Of a DNA stretch of 64,000 bases, positions 57,381-64,000 are shown piece after piece. This stretch comes from a virus: IMG/VR virus record IMGVR_UViG_3300033149_003115, positions 49,898 to 113,897 of that record; one strand, given 5' to 3'. The translations under genes were made by a program, and so were the position numbers. The notes under the pieces are model-generated. The model did not search any database. It was given only the letters and a program-made list of their open reading frames with translations, and was not told where the DNA came from. Numbering within the stretch: position 1 is the first letter of the stretch; every line of letters begins with the position of its first letter.

Positions 57381-58566
57381 CATGAAGGGGAAAGGAGATG
57401 GAGGAGGACTAACCAGGGGTCCTTATCCAATTACTGGGATAACATTGTTCCCAACAGATCACTGTAACTTTAGATGTACCTACTGTTTCACTTATGAGTA
57501 TGAGAGAGAGTTCACTGGTAGGATGAACTGGGATACAGCTAAACAGTCCATAGACTTCCTTCTAAAGAACTCTGGTAACAACAGAATGGTGAGCATACAC
57601 TTCTTTGGTGGAGAGCCATTATTAGAATATGATCTAATAAAGAGAATGGTAAAGTATGGAGATAGAGAAGCTAAGAAATACAACAAGGAAATACGATGGG
57701 GTATGACTTCAAACTGCTCATTGATAACAAGGGATATTAACAGCTTTCTTAGAAAGCATAAGTTCAAGATCCTAGCTTCAATCGATGGATGGAGAGAATC
57801 TCACAATACTCACAGAGTAGATAAAGAGGGTAAAGGAACCTTTGATAGAGTTATCAGAGGAATAAAGATGTTGAAAGAATGGAGAACACCAGAGCTGAGA
57901 TGGACTCTTACTCCCCAGACATTGAAGTATGTGTCTAGTGACATTAGAAAGCTTGTAGACATGGGCTTCTCATCATTTGCACTGGAGCCAGTGTATGAGA
58001 TAGAATGGACTGAGGATGACTATGATGAGTATGAGAGGATGTTGAGAGATGTTTCAGATTTTCTCCTTGAACTAGCTGCTAAGAACAAGACCATTCATGT
58101 TAAGCCAATAGTGGATGGTCTACTAGTCTTTCAGCTAAATACCAGGATGAGAGACAGATGTGGACTTGCTAAGGGATCAGTTGGAGTGTCTCCATCTGGT
58201 GAGATATTCAGATGTCATAGGTTTGTAGGACAGTATGCTCACAAGATAGGGGATGTCTGGAAAGGGATAGATGTAGATAAGGCAGCTGTGATCAATAGCT
58301 CATGGGACATTAACAAAGTACATCCAGTCGGTGATGAGGATCAGGAGAAATGTAAGAACTGTAGAGCCAGAGTTATATGTACTGGAGGATGTCTGGCAGT
58401 GAACTATGATCTCTACAAGGATATCTTCACTGTTCCAGAGGTGTACTGTAAGCTGAATGAGATCAAGGTTAAAGTAGCTACAGACTTCTATTTGGAAATG
58501 ATTAATAAGTATCCCCTGTTATTAAATAGATATATGAAGCTAAGAAGGAGAAGGAGCAATAAGTAG
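57286..58566 (+). CDS. Radical SAM/SPASM peptide maturase with Cys-x-x leader
   Basis: A 426-residue enzyme. Residues 4-30 hold eight cysteines in Cys-x-x spacing (C4, 7, 10, 18, 21, 24, 27, 30), copying the neighbouring substrates. The radical SAM site is CNFRCTYC (C60, C64, C67), followed by FFGGEPLLEY and SIDGWRESHN. The SPASM domain is complete: C-x12-G-x4-C (CGLAKG ... GEIFRC), then CKNCRARVICTGGC, which is exactly C-x2-C-x5-C-x3-C, and a last Cys in VYCKL. This is the layout of sactipeptide/ranthipeptide and anSME-like maturases with two auxiliary [4Fe-4S] clusters. It should modify the Cys-x-x proteins, perhaps by thioether cross-links. Confidence 0.9.
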   Translation: MSRCIECEVCVMTQNPRCSSCYTCQKCVTCQIMKGKGDGGGLTRGPYPITGITLFPTDHCNFRCTYCFTYEYEREFTGRMNWDTAKQSIDFLLKNSGNNRMVSIHFFGGEPLLEYDLIKRMVKYGDREAKKYNKEIRWGMTSNCSLITRDINSFLRKHKFKILASIDGWRESHNTHRVDKEGKGTFDRVIRGIKMLKEWRTPELRWTLTPQTLKYVSSDIRKLVDMGFSSFALEPVYEIEWTEDDYDEYERMLRDVSDFLLELAAKNKTIHVKPIVDGLLVFQLNTRMRDRCGLAKGSVGVSPSGEIFRCHRFVGQYAHKIGDVWKGIDVDKAAVINSSWDINKVHPVGDEDQEKCKNCRARVICTGGCLAVNYDLYKDIFTVPEVYCKLNEIKVKVATDFYLEMINKYPLLLNRYMKLRRRRSNK

Positions 58567-59019
58567 ATGGAGGAGCATATCAGGATTAAAGAACGTCTTA
58601 GACTGGTGGTCCAGGACAAGAAGACTCACAAGATCATAGAGGAGAAGATAATAGAGCCTAAAGTCTCCAGGTGGGGTAAGTTCTTAGCAAGGATCCTTGG
58701 TAAAGAGGTACATGCCACTGTTTTAGACTATGGGAAGGAGATGGCAGCTAAGCTATATGGTGGGATATCTCCAGCTTATTCTATAGATCAGATAGGGACT
58801 GACAATGGAGGATGGAAATCAGCTACCAGAACCTATGAAGCTGTTGGTACTCTAAGAGTAGATAACAGCCTGGATCCATGGACCACATCTGGTCAGTATA
58901 ATTGGATAAAGTGTAGAAGCTCAGGTGATACTGTTAATACCCATAACTCTATCAAAGTGGATATTGATATCAGCTCTGGACAACAGTGGTGGGCTGAGGT
59001 ACAATTTGTGTTTAGCTAG
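58567..59019 (+). CDS. Putative virion surface/tail protein
   Basis: A 150-residue protein: charged N-terminal 50 residues (IKERLRLVVQDKKTHKIIEEKI), then LDYGKEMAAKLYGGISPAYSIDQIGTDNGG and a beta-rich end closing with WWAEVQFVFS. The next gene's product ends in a similar FVFSA after a comparable D/Q-rich strand, so the two share a C-terminal module. Such C-termini are common among phage tail-tip and receptor-binding proteins. It directly abuts the maturase gene and may be attached to or modified with the Cys-x-x proteins. Confidence 0.55.
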   Translation: MEEHIRIKERLRLVVQDKKTHKIIEEKIIEPKVSRWGKFLARILGKEVHATVLDYGKEMAAKLYGGISPAYSIDQIGTDNGGWKSATRTYEAVGTLRVDNSLDPWTTSGQYNWIKCRSSGDTVNTHNSIKVDIDISSGQQWWAEVQFVFS

Positions 59020-59040
59020 AAAGAGGAGAGGAGAACAGTC

Positions 59041-59793
59041 TTGAAAAAGGATATGTCTTTAAACTTTGTAATAAGGGAGATAATAGGATACACCATAGTG
59101 GAAGATGATGAGATAGTGGAAACTGGTACTATCCAAGCTAACACCGTTCTGGATCATACCTTTGAGTCTATTATTAGAGCTCTGGCTAATGATAGTTGGA
59201 ATGCTAACACTTTTTCTTTATCTACTCCTCAGCTAGTGCTCAAGAATGACCTTGGACAGTTATCAACTCAGGATGCTTCAAAGGAGCTCCAACCATCTGG
59301 CGTCTCATCTGGATCTGCAACACTGGTGATAAGTAACACAGCTTCACCTTTCTCTGGTCCTGGTACTTTCGTAACAGTTCTAACACAGAATGCTAATTAT
59401 CCAGGAGGGTATTTCAACTCTATATCAGCATTTACTATTGCTATAGGGTCAGGACAAGAGATCTCTTTCACTATTAAGGATATATTCTCAGATCTTAACA
59501 ACTATGGGAACTGGTATTGTGGGGATATATTGTATGGTAACCAGAGCTCCATTACATCAGGTGTATGGGTTAATACAGGATTACAAGATAGAACAGTCTC
59601 AGTTGATTGCTCTAGAGATGGTAACACCTTAACAGTCACAACAACCACCAGTCCTCCAATAGATGAATATAATATTTATTCTGTTGTCCTCAACTATGAT
59701 AAGAAGTTCCATGCTTTCATTGCGGCATTTGATGTGGATCTCCAGCCAGATCAAGAGCTTTACTCAGAATCTAAGTTCGTCTTCTCAGCTTAG
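59041..59793 (+). CDS. Putative virion surface/tail protein
   Basis: A 250-residue beta-rich protein, start TTG after a strong purine-rich site (GAGGAGAGGAG), or ATG 59053. The opening FVIREIIGYTIVEDDEIVETGTIQANTVLDHTFESII is like the YGKEMAAKLY region of the previous protein in a longer form; the Ser/Thr/Gly-rich middle and the end ELYSESKFVFSA fit a tail-tip or fibre component. The two proteins are probably related modules. Confidence 0.55.
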   Translation: MKKDMSLNFVIREIIGYTIVEDDEIVETGTIQANTVLDHTFESIIRALANDSWNANTFSLSTPQLVLKNDLGQLSTQDASKELQPSGVSSGSATLVISNTASPFSGPGTFVTVLTQNANYPGGYFNSISAFTIAIGSGQEISFTIKDIFSDLNNYGNWYCGDILYGNQSSITSGVWVNTGLQDRTVSVDCSRDGNTLTVTTTTSPPIDEYNIYSVVLNYDKKFHAFIAAFDVDLQPDQELYSESKFVFSA

Positions 59794-59812
59794 AATTAGG
59801 AGTGTGAAGAAA

Positions 59813-60337
59813 TTGGGTAGAACCTGTAAGCTCTGTACATCTATCCACAGAGCTGAATATGAGGAGATGAGGTTAAAGCAACACTTGACATATAGAGAGA
59901 TAATACAAATAGCTAAGAACAAGTATGGAGAGAGATTCACCAATAGATGTCTAAGTAATCACTTCAACAAGCATGTGGAGGAATACCTCAAGGCTAGTAT
60001 TAAGTCAGCTAAGCAGAGAAGTCAGCTGATAAAGGAGAGCTTGGAAAAGAACATAGCAGCTGTTAATCTGATCACCAAGTCCTTACAAGAGCTTGACAGT
60101 CAGCTGGAGAGGGTGATCAATAAACCAGATGATCCAGATGCCAGGAAGGAGAGTAGGGAGATCATTAGTAAGATAGATGACATACTAAACACGGCTCTCA
60201 AGTATAGTGAGAAGCTTGGAGTAGAGGAAACAGTCACAGATGAGGAGATATACGATAGGTTGTTATATTCCATAGAGCCTCTGGATGTAGATGATATACA
60301 GACAGTAAAGAAGAGATGGAAAGAATATACCAAGTGA
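59813..60337 (+). CDS. Terminase small subunit
   Basis: About 174 residues from TTG 59813, ten bases after AGGAG (GTG 59804 is too close to it). The start CKLCTSIHRAEYEEMRLKQHLTYREIIQIAKNKYG ... LSNHFNKHV is the helix-turn-helix with CxxC knuckle found in small terminases of many archaeal and thermophilic viruses; it recognises the packaging site. A long helical, oligomerising region follows (KSLQELDSQLERVI). The acidic C-terminus probably contacts the large subunit encoded six bases downstream. Confidence 0.8.
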   Translation: MGRTCKLCTSIHRAEYEEMRLKQHLTYREIIQIAKNKYGERFTNRCLSNHFNKHVEEYLKASIKSAKQRSQLIKESLEKNIAAVNLITKSLQELDSQLERVINKPDDPDARKESREIISKIDDILNTALKYSEKLGVEETVTDEEIYDRLLYSIEPLDVDDIQTVKKRWKEYTK

Positions 60338-60343
60338 TAAACA

Positions 60344-61693
60344 ATGGATCCAGAGACAAGGATGCAGCTACTTATTTGGTACAAGTCTCCCACTAAGTTC
60401 TATGAGGATTTATATGGTCATCCTCCTTTTCCTTACCAGGCAAGAGTGCTAAAGTTTATACCTAAGCTCAGAAGACTAATGATCCTCTCGGCTTCAGGCA
60501 CTGGAAAGTCGGAGCTATTAGCTGGGATAGGACTTTGGTTATGTATTCCATATTCTTATTATATTAAAAGATCTTATGACGTTATTATACTAGCTGGATC
60601 TCAAGATCAAGCTAGGAGCTTGTATAACTACACTTCAGAGATACTCCCAGAGCATCCAGTCTTATCCAAGCTAGTAGATGGAGAGGTACAAGTGACTCAA
60701 TGTAGATTCAAAACTGGTTCTATGATCAGAGCTTTACCAACATCACTAAAGTCAGTACAGGGTAAACACACCCCATGTGTTATCATAGATGAAGCTGTCT
60801 TAGCTGGTGATTTCTTTATTAAAGATGCTTATCGTATAGTCGGAGGGTTCCCAGATTCTAGGATCATACTAAGTGGTACTCCCATGGAATATAGTAGCTT
60901 ATTTGTAGAGATGTGGGATGATCTAAAGAACTACCCAGATTACTTCTCTAAGGACAAACCTGATCCCTTGGACTGGGCTAGGTTCTCATGGTCTGTAATG
61001 GAGTGTCCCAGGATAACAAAGGAGGAAGTAGAGGAGGCTAAGAGAAGACTCTCAGATGAGCAGTTCTCTATATTCTGGTTAGGTAAACCCTATCCTGTTA
61101 CTAACACTGTAGTTCCAGTTGAACTGATCAGGAGACAATCGATAGGTTATTCTAAGTTCCAATACGACCCTGCTCATAAAGTAGGTAAGATCATATTTGG
61201 AATAGACTGGGGTATGACAGACAGATCAGTCTTAGTGATAGTCCAGATATTGGATGATCAATACAGAGTGTTGGAAATAGATGAGTGGAGAGGACAGAGA
61301 TACGAGAATGTTCATGACTGGATCAAGGCTTATGCTATTAAATACAAGCCAGATCACATCTTTGTAGATCTTAACCCCAAGGGAGAATCCTCAAGATGTG
61401 TTGATAGGTTGATGCCACTAGGGTTTGATGTTAAGGCTATTAACATGGGTCAAGAGAGAGGATCCTTACAGGTTAGGATGAAGTACCTGTTTGAACATTC
61501 TAAGATAATAATACCTCAGGATGATGAGTTTCAACCTCTGTTAAATGAGATCAAGAGGTACACATGGGATCAAATAAAGAATGATGACAGGGTGACAGCT
61601 CTGATGTTATCCCTAAAGAACATTAACGAAGAGGAATACCAGGATCAGTTCTACTACAAGATATCATCATTTAAGAGAAAACGATTATGGTAG
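60344..61693 (+). CDS. terL: Terminase large subunit
   Basis: A 449-residue packaging motor. The ATPase domain has Walker A SASGTGKS (49-56), Walker B VIIDEA (146-151) and a coupling motif SGTP (177-180). The RNase H-like nuclease begins at FGIDWGMTD with Asp288 and includes IFVDLNPKGES and a C-terminal acidic cluster (NDDRVTALMLS). It cuts concatemeric DNA and pumps it through the portal. The length is normal for the family. It ends the plus-strand late operon; a hairpin overlaps its stop codon. Confidence 0.95.
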   Translation: MDPETRMQLLIWYKSPTKFYEDLYGHPPFPYQARVLKFIPKLRRLMILSASGTGKSELLAGIGLWLCIPYSYYIKRSYDVIILAGSQDQARSLYNYTSEILPEHPVLSKLVDGEVQVTQCRFKTGSMIRALPTSLKSVQGKHTPCVIIDEAVLAGDFFIKDAYRIVGGFPDSRIILSGTPMEYSSLFVEMWDDLKNYPDYFSKDKPDPLDWARFSWSVMECPRITKEEVEEAKRRLSDEQFSIFWLGKPYPVTNTVVPVELIRRQSIGYSKFQYDPAHKVGKIIFGIDWGMTDRSVLVIVQILDDQYRVLEIDEWRGQRYENVHDWIKAYAIKYKPDHIFVDLNPKGESSRCVDRLMPLGFDVKAINMGQERGSLQVRMKYLFEHSKIIIPQDDEFQPLLNEIKRYTWDQIKNDDRVTALMLSLKNINEEEYQDQFYYKISSFKRKRLW

Positions 61694-61721
61694 ATCTCTA
61701 AGATACTTGTTTTAGAGATCT
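61692..61721 (+). terminator. Hairpin at end of late operon
   Basis: AGATCTCTAA (61692-61701) pairs over 10 bp with TTAGAGATCT (61712-61721) around a ten-base loop. It begins inside the terL stop and lies between converging operons. No long T-run follows, so it may protect the transcript end or bind a regulator. Confidence 0.5.
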
Positions 61722-61820
61722 TAATCTCCTACCTTACGTTATTAATTTTAAAAAATATAGCTAACACATATACAGGTCAGATATGATGTTTTCCCTTCCT
61801 GTTTCTAAAATCTTATTCGT

Positions 61821-61946
61821 TTATTTCCTACGTAAGGCTCTAATGCAAGAGATATGGACAGCTTTATGGTTCCTCAAATACACACAATCTAGAGCTTTTA
61901 CTTCTTTACCACATATAGAGCATTTTTCCATATCTGATCCCTTCAT
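61821..61946 (-). CDS. Tiny zinc-finger protein
   Basis: A 41-residue protein whose ATG overlaps the stop of the upstream minus-strand gene (ATGA). CSICGKEV, a Cys at 21, HKAVH and a final Cys give a plausible zinc site. Two in-frame starts exist (MKGSD or MEKCS). Together with the upstream gene it forms a small minus-strand operon converging on terL. Confidence 0.5.
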   Translation of the reverse strand: MKGSDMEKCSICGKEVKALDCVYLRNHKAVHISCIRALRRK

Positions 61947-62476
61947 AGGAATTTAACCTTAAGGTTATGGCTATTAGCTGTTTGTCTCCATAACGCTTTA
62001 CTGTATGGCTTACCATTATAATGAAGCTTCTGAAGGGTTGAGAATACTCTATGGATTTTGTTATGTTCTATCCTCTTGAACGTTTTAAACTCTTTAGGAT
62101 CAAACCTCATTCTTTTAAATCTATTATCAGCTACGAATACCGTTTTAGCTCTGATCTCTTTTTCCACATCCTTCTTAAACTCTAATATCTCATCTTTTGA
62201 GATTTGGGATATATGTTTTTCAACCCTTCTAACCAAGAGCTGATCTTCATACAGAGCTACGAGATATGTAGCTCTATATTTTCCACACCGTTCGGGTTTT
62301 TCTTTTTCAGCTGTTTCATCATAGATTACTCTTACCAATTTAGAATAGAAGCTGTTTGCATATGTTCGTTTACCGAACCCTTGGATGATAGCTCTTACCT
62401 CTCGTTTGTCTATCAGATCATAATGTCTCCAGAGCTTAGCTAGATACCAGTTTTGGTATTTCTTCTTGAACGCCAT
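61943..62476 (-). CDS. Hypothetical basic protein
   Basis: A 177-residue, lysine- and arginine-rich protein without recognised motifs. The C-terminal part (KFKRMRFDPKEFKTFKRIEHNKIHRVF ...) is strongly basic and helical, which would suit nucleic-acid binding. The ATG at 62476 follows GAGGTTGAG. It uses CGT, CGC and CGA codons for arginine far more than the late genes. Divergent from the gene at 62720, it may be an early regulator; that is inference. Confidence 0.55.
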   Translation of the reverse strand: MAFKKKYQNWYLAKLWRHYDLIDKREVRAIIQGFGKRTYANSFYSKLVRVIYDETAEKEKPERCGKYRATYLVALYEDQLLVRRVEKHISQISKDEILEFKKDVEKEIRAKTVFVADNRFKRMRFDPKEFKTFKRIEHNKIHRVFSTLQKLHYNGKPYSKALWRQTANSHNLKVKFL

Positions 62477-62517
62477 TTTTCTCAACCTCGTTTTTTCTTT
62501 AAAGAATATACTAGATC

Positions 62518-62528
62518 GTTTATAAGCT
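62518..62528 (-). promoter_or_regulatory. TATA box of the minus-strand early gene
   Basis: The minus strand reads GCTTATAAACG about 42-52 bases before the ATG at 62476, leaving space for a start near 62498 and the ribosome binding site. Confidence 0.55.
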
Positions 62529-62551
62529 TAACCATCCTCCATAGACATGTT

Positions 62552-62571
62552 TAAGCCTTATTTTAGGCTTA
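62552..62571. other. Inverted repeat in divergent control region
   Basis: TAAGCCT (62552-62558) and AGGCTTA (62565-62571) face each other around TATTTT. With the two 12-bp palindromes nearby it makes three symmetric elements in a 234-bp gap. Confidence 0.45.
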
Positions 62572-62609
62572 TTTGAAGCTATTGGCATCTAGAAGGATCA
62601 TTCTTCTTT

Positions 62610-62643
62610 ACATGATCATGTTAATTTATGTTCTCAATTGAGA
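62610..62643. promoter_or_regulatory. Two 12-bp palindromes, operator candidates
   Basis: ACATGATCATGT (62610-62621) and TCTCAATTGAGA (62632-62643) are perfect 12-bp palindromes whose centres are 22 bp apart, about two helical turns, upstream of the plus-strand TATA box. They look like binding sites for dimeric regulators acting on both divergent genes. Confidence 0.5.
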
Positions 62644-62678
62644 GCGTTTTTTAACATAGATGTATCAACCCTAAATCT

Positions 62679-62687
62679 TTTATATAA
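62679..62687 (+). promoter_or_regulatory. TATA box of the plus-strand early gene
   Basis: TTTATATAA lies 33-41 bases before the ATG at 62720, a standard archaeal distance for a short leader. Confidence 0.65.
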
Positions 62688-62719
62688 CATATGTACAAAC
62701 ATAAGGAACGTGATCCAAA

Positions 62720-63277
62720 ATGAACGAAACAAAAGAGAACAACACAATGACCATAGAAGAGGATCAAGAGAATAATGGGAACTGTTTCCACTATCAAGAG
62801 TGGGATCGATGTCTCCATTATTCCAACAACCATAGAGAACTGGGATATTGTCCACATTACAATAACGGTAAATGTGAACTGTTTCCAGTGTACCCAAAAA
62901 TATTCAAAGACCCTAGATGTGTGGCTATTGATACCTTTAGAACAAAACATCCAATAAAGGATCGAATACCCCTAATGTGTGCCTTATATGGTCATGAATG
63001 GGGGGAACTGATCAGAGACTTGGATACTGGTATTCTCTATCGGGAATGTCAGAGATGTAAACAAACCCAAGTAGCATCTATTGAGGAACATTCAAGGCAT
63101 AGGGTAATTAAAGGGAAATTCCTTTTGGAGGAATGGGACGGTAAAACATTGATCTCTATTATCCCTAATGAACTTTCGTACCCCTTGGCTAAAGAGCTTC
63201 TGGATAAACGCAATGAGACACTCTTGATCCTCCATAAGGGAAAGGGACAGCTAACAATTTATCAACATGATCCCTAA
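62720..63277 (+). CDS. Cys/His-rich zinc-binding protein, unknown
   Basis: A 185-residue protein. Residues 20-70 have repeated CxHY-type units (NCFHYQEWDRCLHYS, YCPHYNNGKCELF) that may form CCCH-like zinc knuckles; residues ~85-130 hold a second site (CALYGHEW, CQRCKQTQ). The remainder is a small strand-helix domain. Zinc fingers of this kind bind RNA or protein. It carries its own TATA box and terminator and so is a single-gene unit, probably early. Confidence 0.55.
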   Translation: MNETKENNTMTIEEDQENNGNCFHYQEWDRCLHYSNNHRELGYCPHYNNGKCELFPVYPKIFKDPRCVAIDTFRTKHPIKDRIPLMCALYGHEWGELIRDLDTGILYRECQRCKQTQVASIEEHSRHRVIKGKFLLEEWDGKTLISIIPNELSYPLAKELLDKRNETLLILHKGKGQLTIYQHDP

Positions 63278-63282
63278 CCCTT

Positions 63283-63296
63283 ACCCCTTTTTTTTC
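63283..63296 (+). terminator. Poly-T terminator
   Basis: Eight Ts (63288-63295) follow the stop of the Cys/His-rich gene after a C-rich stretch, enough for archaeal termination. Confidence 0.6.
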
Positions 63297-63300
63297 ATAA

Positions 63301-63345
63301 GTGTTAAGCTCTTAAGTGTTAAGCTCTTGAGTATTAAGCTCTATA
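63301..63345. repeat. Three tandem 15-bp iteron-like repeats
   Basis: GTGTTAAGCTCTTAA, GTGTTAAGCTCTTGA and GTATTAAGCTCTATA follow one another exactly. The shared core is TTAAGCTCT. The 295-bp gap (63278-63572) holds this, a terminator before it, a TATA box after it and no gene. Possible replication origin or regulator array. Confidence 0.7.
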
Positions 63346-63513
63346 CCTTATTGATGTTCTAGGGTCTTTAGGGTAAATATTAGAAGGATAGAAATACCGA
63401 ATACGGAGACATAAGGAAAATAACTGGAACCCTAACATTCAACCCTCAAGGGATCGGAAAATAACCTTATTTTTTCCTTTATTTTAACGTCTTACCCATC
63501 CAAATTCGTAACC

Positions 63514-63522
63514 TTTAAATAT
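63514..63522 (+). promoter_or_regulatory. TATA box ahead of small gene
   Basis: TTTAAATAT lies 51-59 bases before the ATG at 63573; AAAAGGAGAT at 63556-63564 is a strong ribosome binding site. Confidence 0.6.
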
Positions 63523-63572
63523 CCTTTTGGCTTATCCCTATAACGCTAAACCACAAAAGGAGATATCGGGAA

Positions 63573-63875
63573 ATGCCTTTTTCCGTAGCGGGAACGGAAC
63601 TCAAGACAGCCAAAACAGTCGAAGTATCTAGGATTGATATCCTAGAGACCGATCTAGAAGCCTTCTGCAACATGCAAGGGATACCTTACTACTCTAAATA
63701 CTACACCAACAAAGACGGAAAAGAGATATCCAACGCTTCTAAAAGACGTAAAGCAAGAGAAGCTATGAGCCAGTTCGTACACATGATCATCGAAAGTGTC
63801 CAAGAAGCCAAACCAGATAAAGACGGAGTAAGACACATATCAGTTAGCTTCTTACCTCCAAAACAAAGTAGCTAA
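63573..63875 (+). CDS. Small hypothetical protein, strongly expressed
   Basis: A 100-residue protein with an N-terminal strand part (AGTELKTAKTVEVSRIDI), a basic helix (NASKRRKAREAMSQFVHMIIESVQE) and a final strand (RHISVSFLPPK). No family recognised. Its own TATA box, strong ribosome binding site and a full stem-loop/T-run terminator make it a well-delimited single-gene unit, as for an early regulator or anti-host protein. Confidence 0.55.
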   Translation: MPFSVAGTELKTAKTVEVSRIDILETDLEAFCNMQGIPYYSKYYTNKDGKEISNASKRRKAREAMSQFVHMIIESVQEAKPDKDGVRHISVSFLPPKQSS

Positions 63876-63895
63876 CTGATCCCTTCTTTTTTTTT
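63839..63895 (+). terminator. Stem-loop and T-run terminator
   Basis: ATCAGTTAGCT (63839-63849) pairs perfectly over 11 bp with AGCTAACTGAT (63870-63880) and is followed by CCCTTC and nine Ts (63887-63895). It resembles a bacterial-type intrinsic terminator. The stem includes the end of the coding region. Confidence 0.7.
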
Positions 63896-63920
63896 AGTGT
63901 TAAAGGTTGTGTTTGTTCAT

Positions 63921-64000
63921 ATGCCTTTAATGATAGACAATAAAGAGCTAGAAGTTTTAAAGGGTAAGAGAAACAGAGCCATTACTAAAGTAATTGATTA
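63921..64000 (+). CDS. Start of a further gene (cut by window edge)
   Basis: From the ATG at 63921 a frame stays open to the edge (26 codons), beginning MPLMIDNKELEVLKGKRNRAI. It follows a strong terminator by about 25 bases. Too short to identify. Confidence 0.4.
   Translation, partial: MPLMIDNKELEVLKGKRNRAITKVID

Noticed and set aside
1-64000. tRNA genes, integrase, attachment sites
   Set aside because: I looked for cloverleaf-like G/C stems with GTTCRA loops and for tyrosine or serine recombinase motifs and found none that I could support by eye.

Overview
The window reads as most of the genome of a head-tailed (siphovirus-like, Caudoviricetes) virus of a thermophilic, probably anaerobic archaeon. 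Archaeal signs are RadA, an XPF/ERCC4-type nuclease, a DHH/RecJ-like phosphoesterase, TATA-box promoters about 25 nt ahead of transcript starts, poly-T terminators and GAGGTGAT-type ribosome binding sites. Viral signs are two HK97-type capsid proteins, portal, large and small terminase, tail tube, a frameshifted tail chaperone, a tape measure and tail fibres. Arginine is written almost only as AGA/AGG across the first 60 kb. A DUF2153-like gene weakly suggests a Thermoproteota host. No integrase, tRNA or CRISPR array was seen.

Layout: (1) 1-14.1 kb, + strand: replication, repair and nucleotide metabolism (AAA+ ATPase end, Trm1-like methyltransferase, DHH nuclease, RadA, XPF-like nuclease, possible ssDNA-binding protein, ParB-like protein, family B DNA polymerase) with many tiny Cys2-Cys2 proteins. 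A homing endonuclease has invaded one gene and left a duplicated 3' end. (2) 14.1-21.4 kb: trypsin-like protease, two-helix membrane protein, portal, anaerobic ribonucleotide reductase NrdD/NrdG and an HTH-phosphoesterase. (3) 21.4-33.6 kb: a large glycan cassette with an intein-containing GT4 glycosyltransferase, a GT-A/radical-SAM fusion, two more radical SAM proteins, a DPPR-synthase-like UbiA enzyme, a GT2/dual-specificity-phosphatase fusion, two SDR epimerases and another GT4. (4) 33.5-46.9 kb, - strand: a giant multidomain DNA ligase, a protein with two LigD-like 3'-phosphoesterase modules, a prohead protease/scaffold with a Tyr-rich belt and zinc fingers, two paired coiled-coil proteins, two paralogous major capsid proteins and four neck proteins. 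(5) 47.1-61.7 kb, + strand: tail tube, tail chaperones joined by a T_TTT_TTA -1 frameshift, tape measure, hub, fibres, small and large terminase. (6) 61.8-64 kb: a short region with different codon use, divergent promoters, palindromes and three 15-bp iterons.

The most striking system is at 56.2-58.6 kb. Two consecutive genes encode proteins with cysteine at every third residue; one has 33 such cysteines without interruption. They sit next to a radical SAM/SPASM enzyme with all the peptide-maturase motifs, whose own N-terminus carries the same Cys-x-x repeat. I read this as a virus-encoded, RiPP-like modification of a tail-tip or fibre protein, probably thioether or metal-cluster based. Function is inferred; gene content and motifs are seen directly.

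A second system is the glycan cassette. It could build a polyprenyl-phosphate-linked pentose (UbiA, fused phosphatase, SDRs) and other sugars for decorating the virion or the host envelope.
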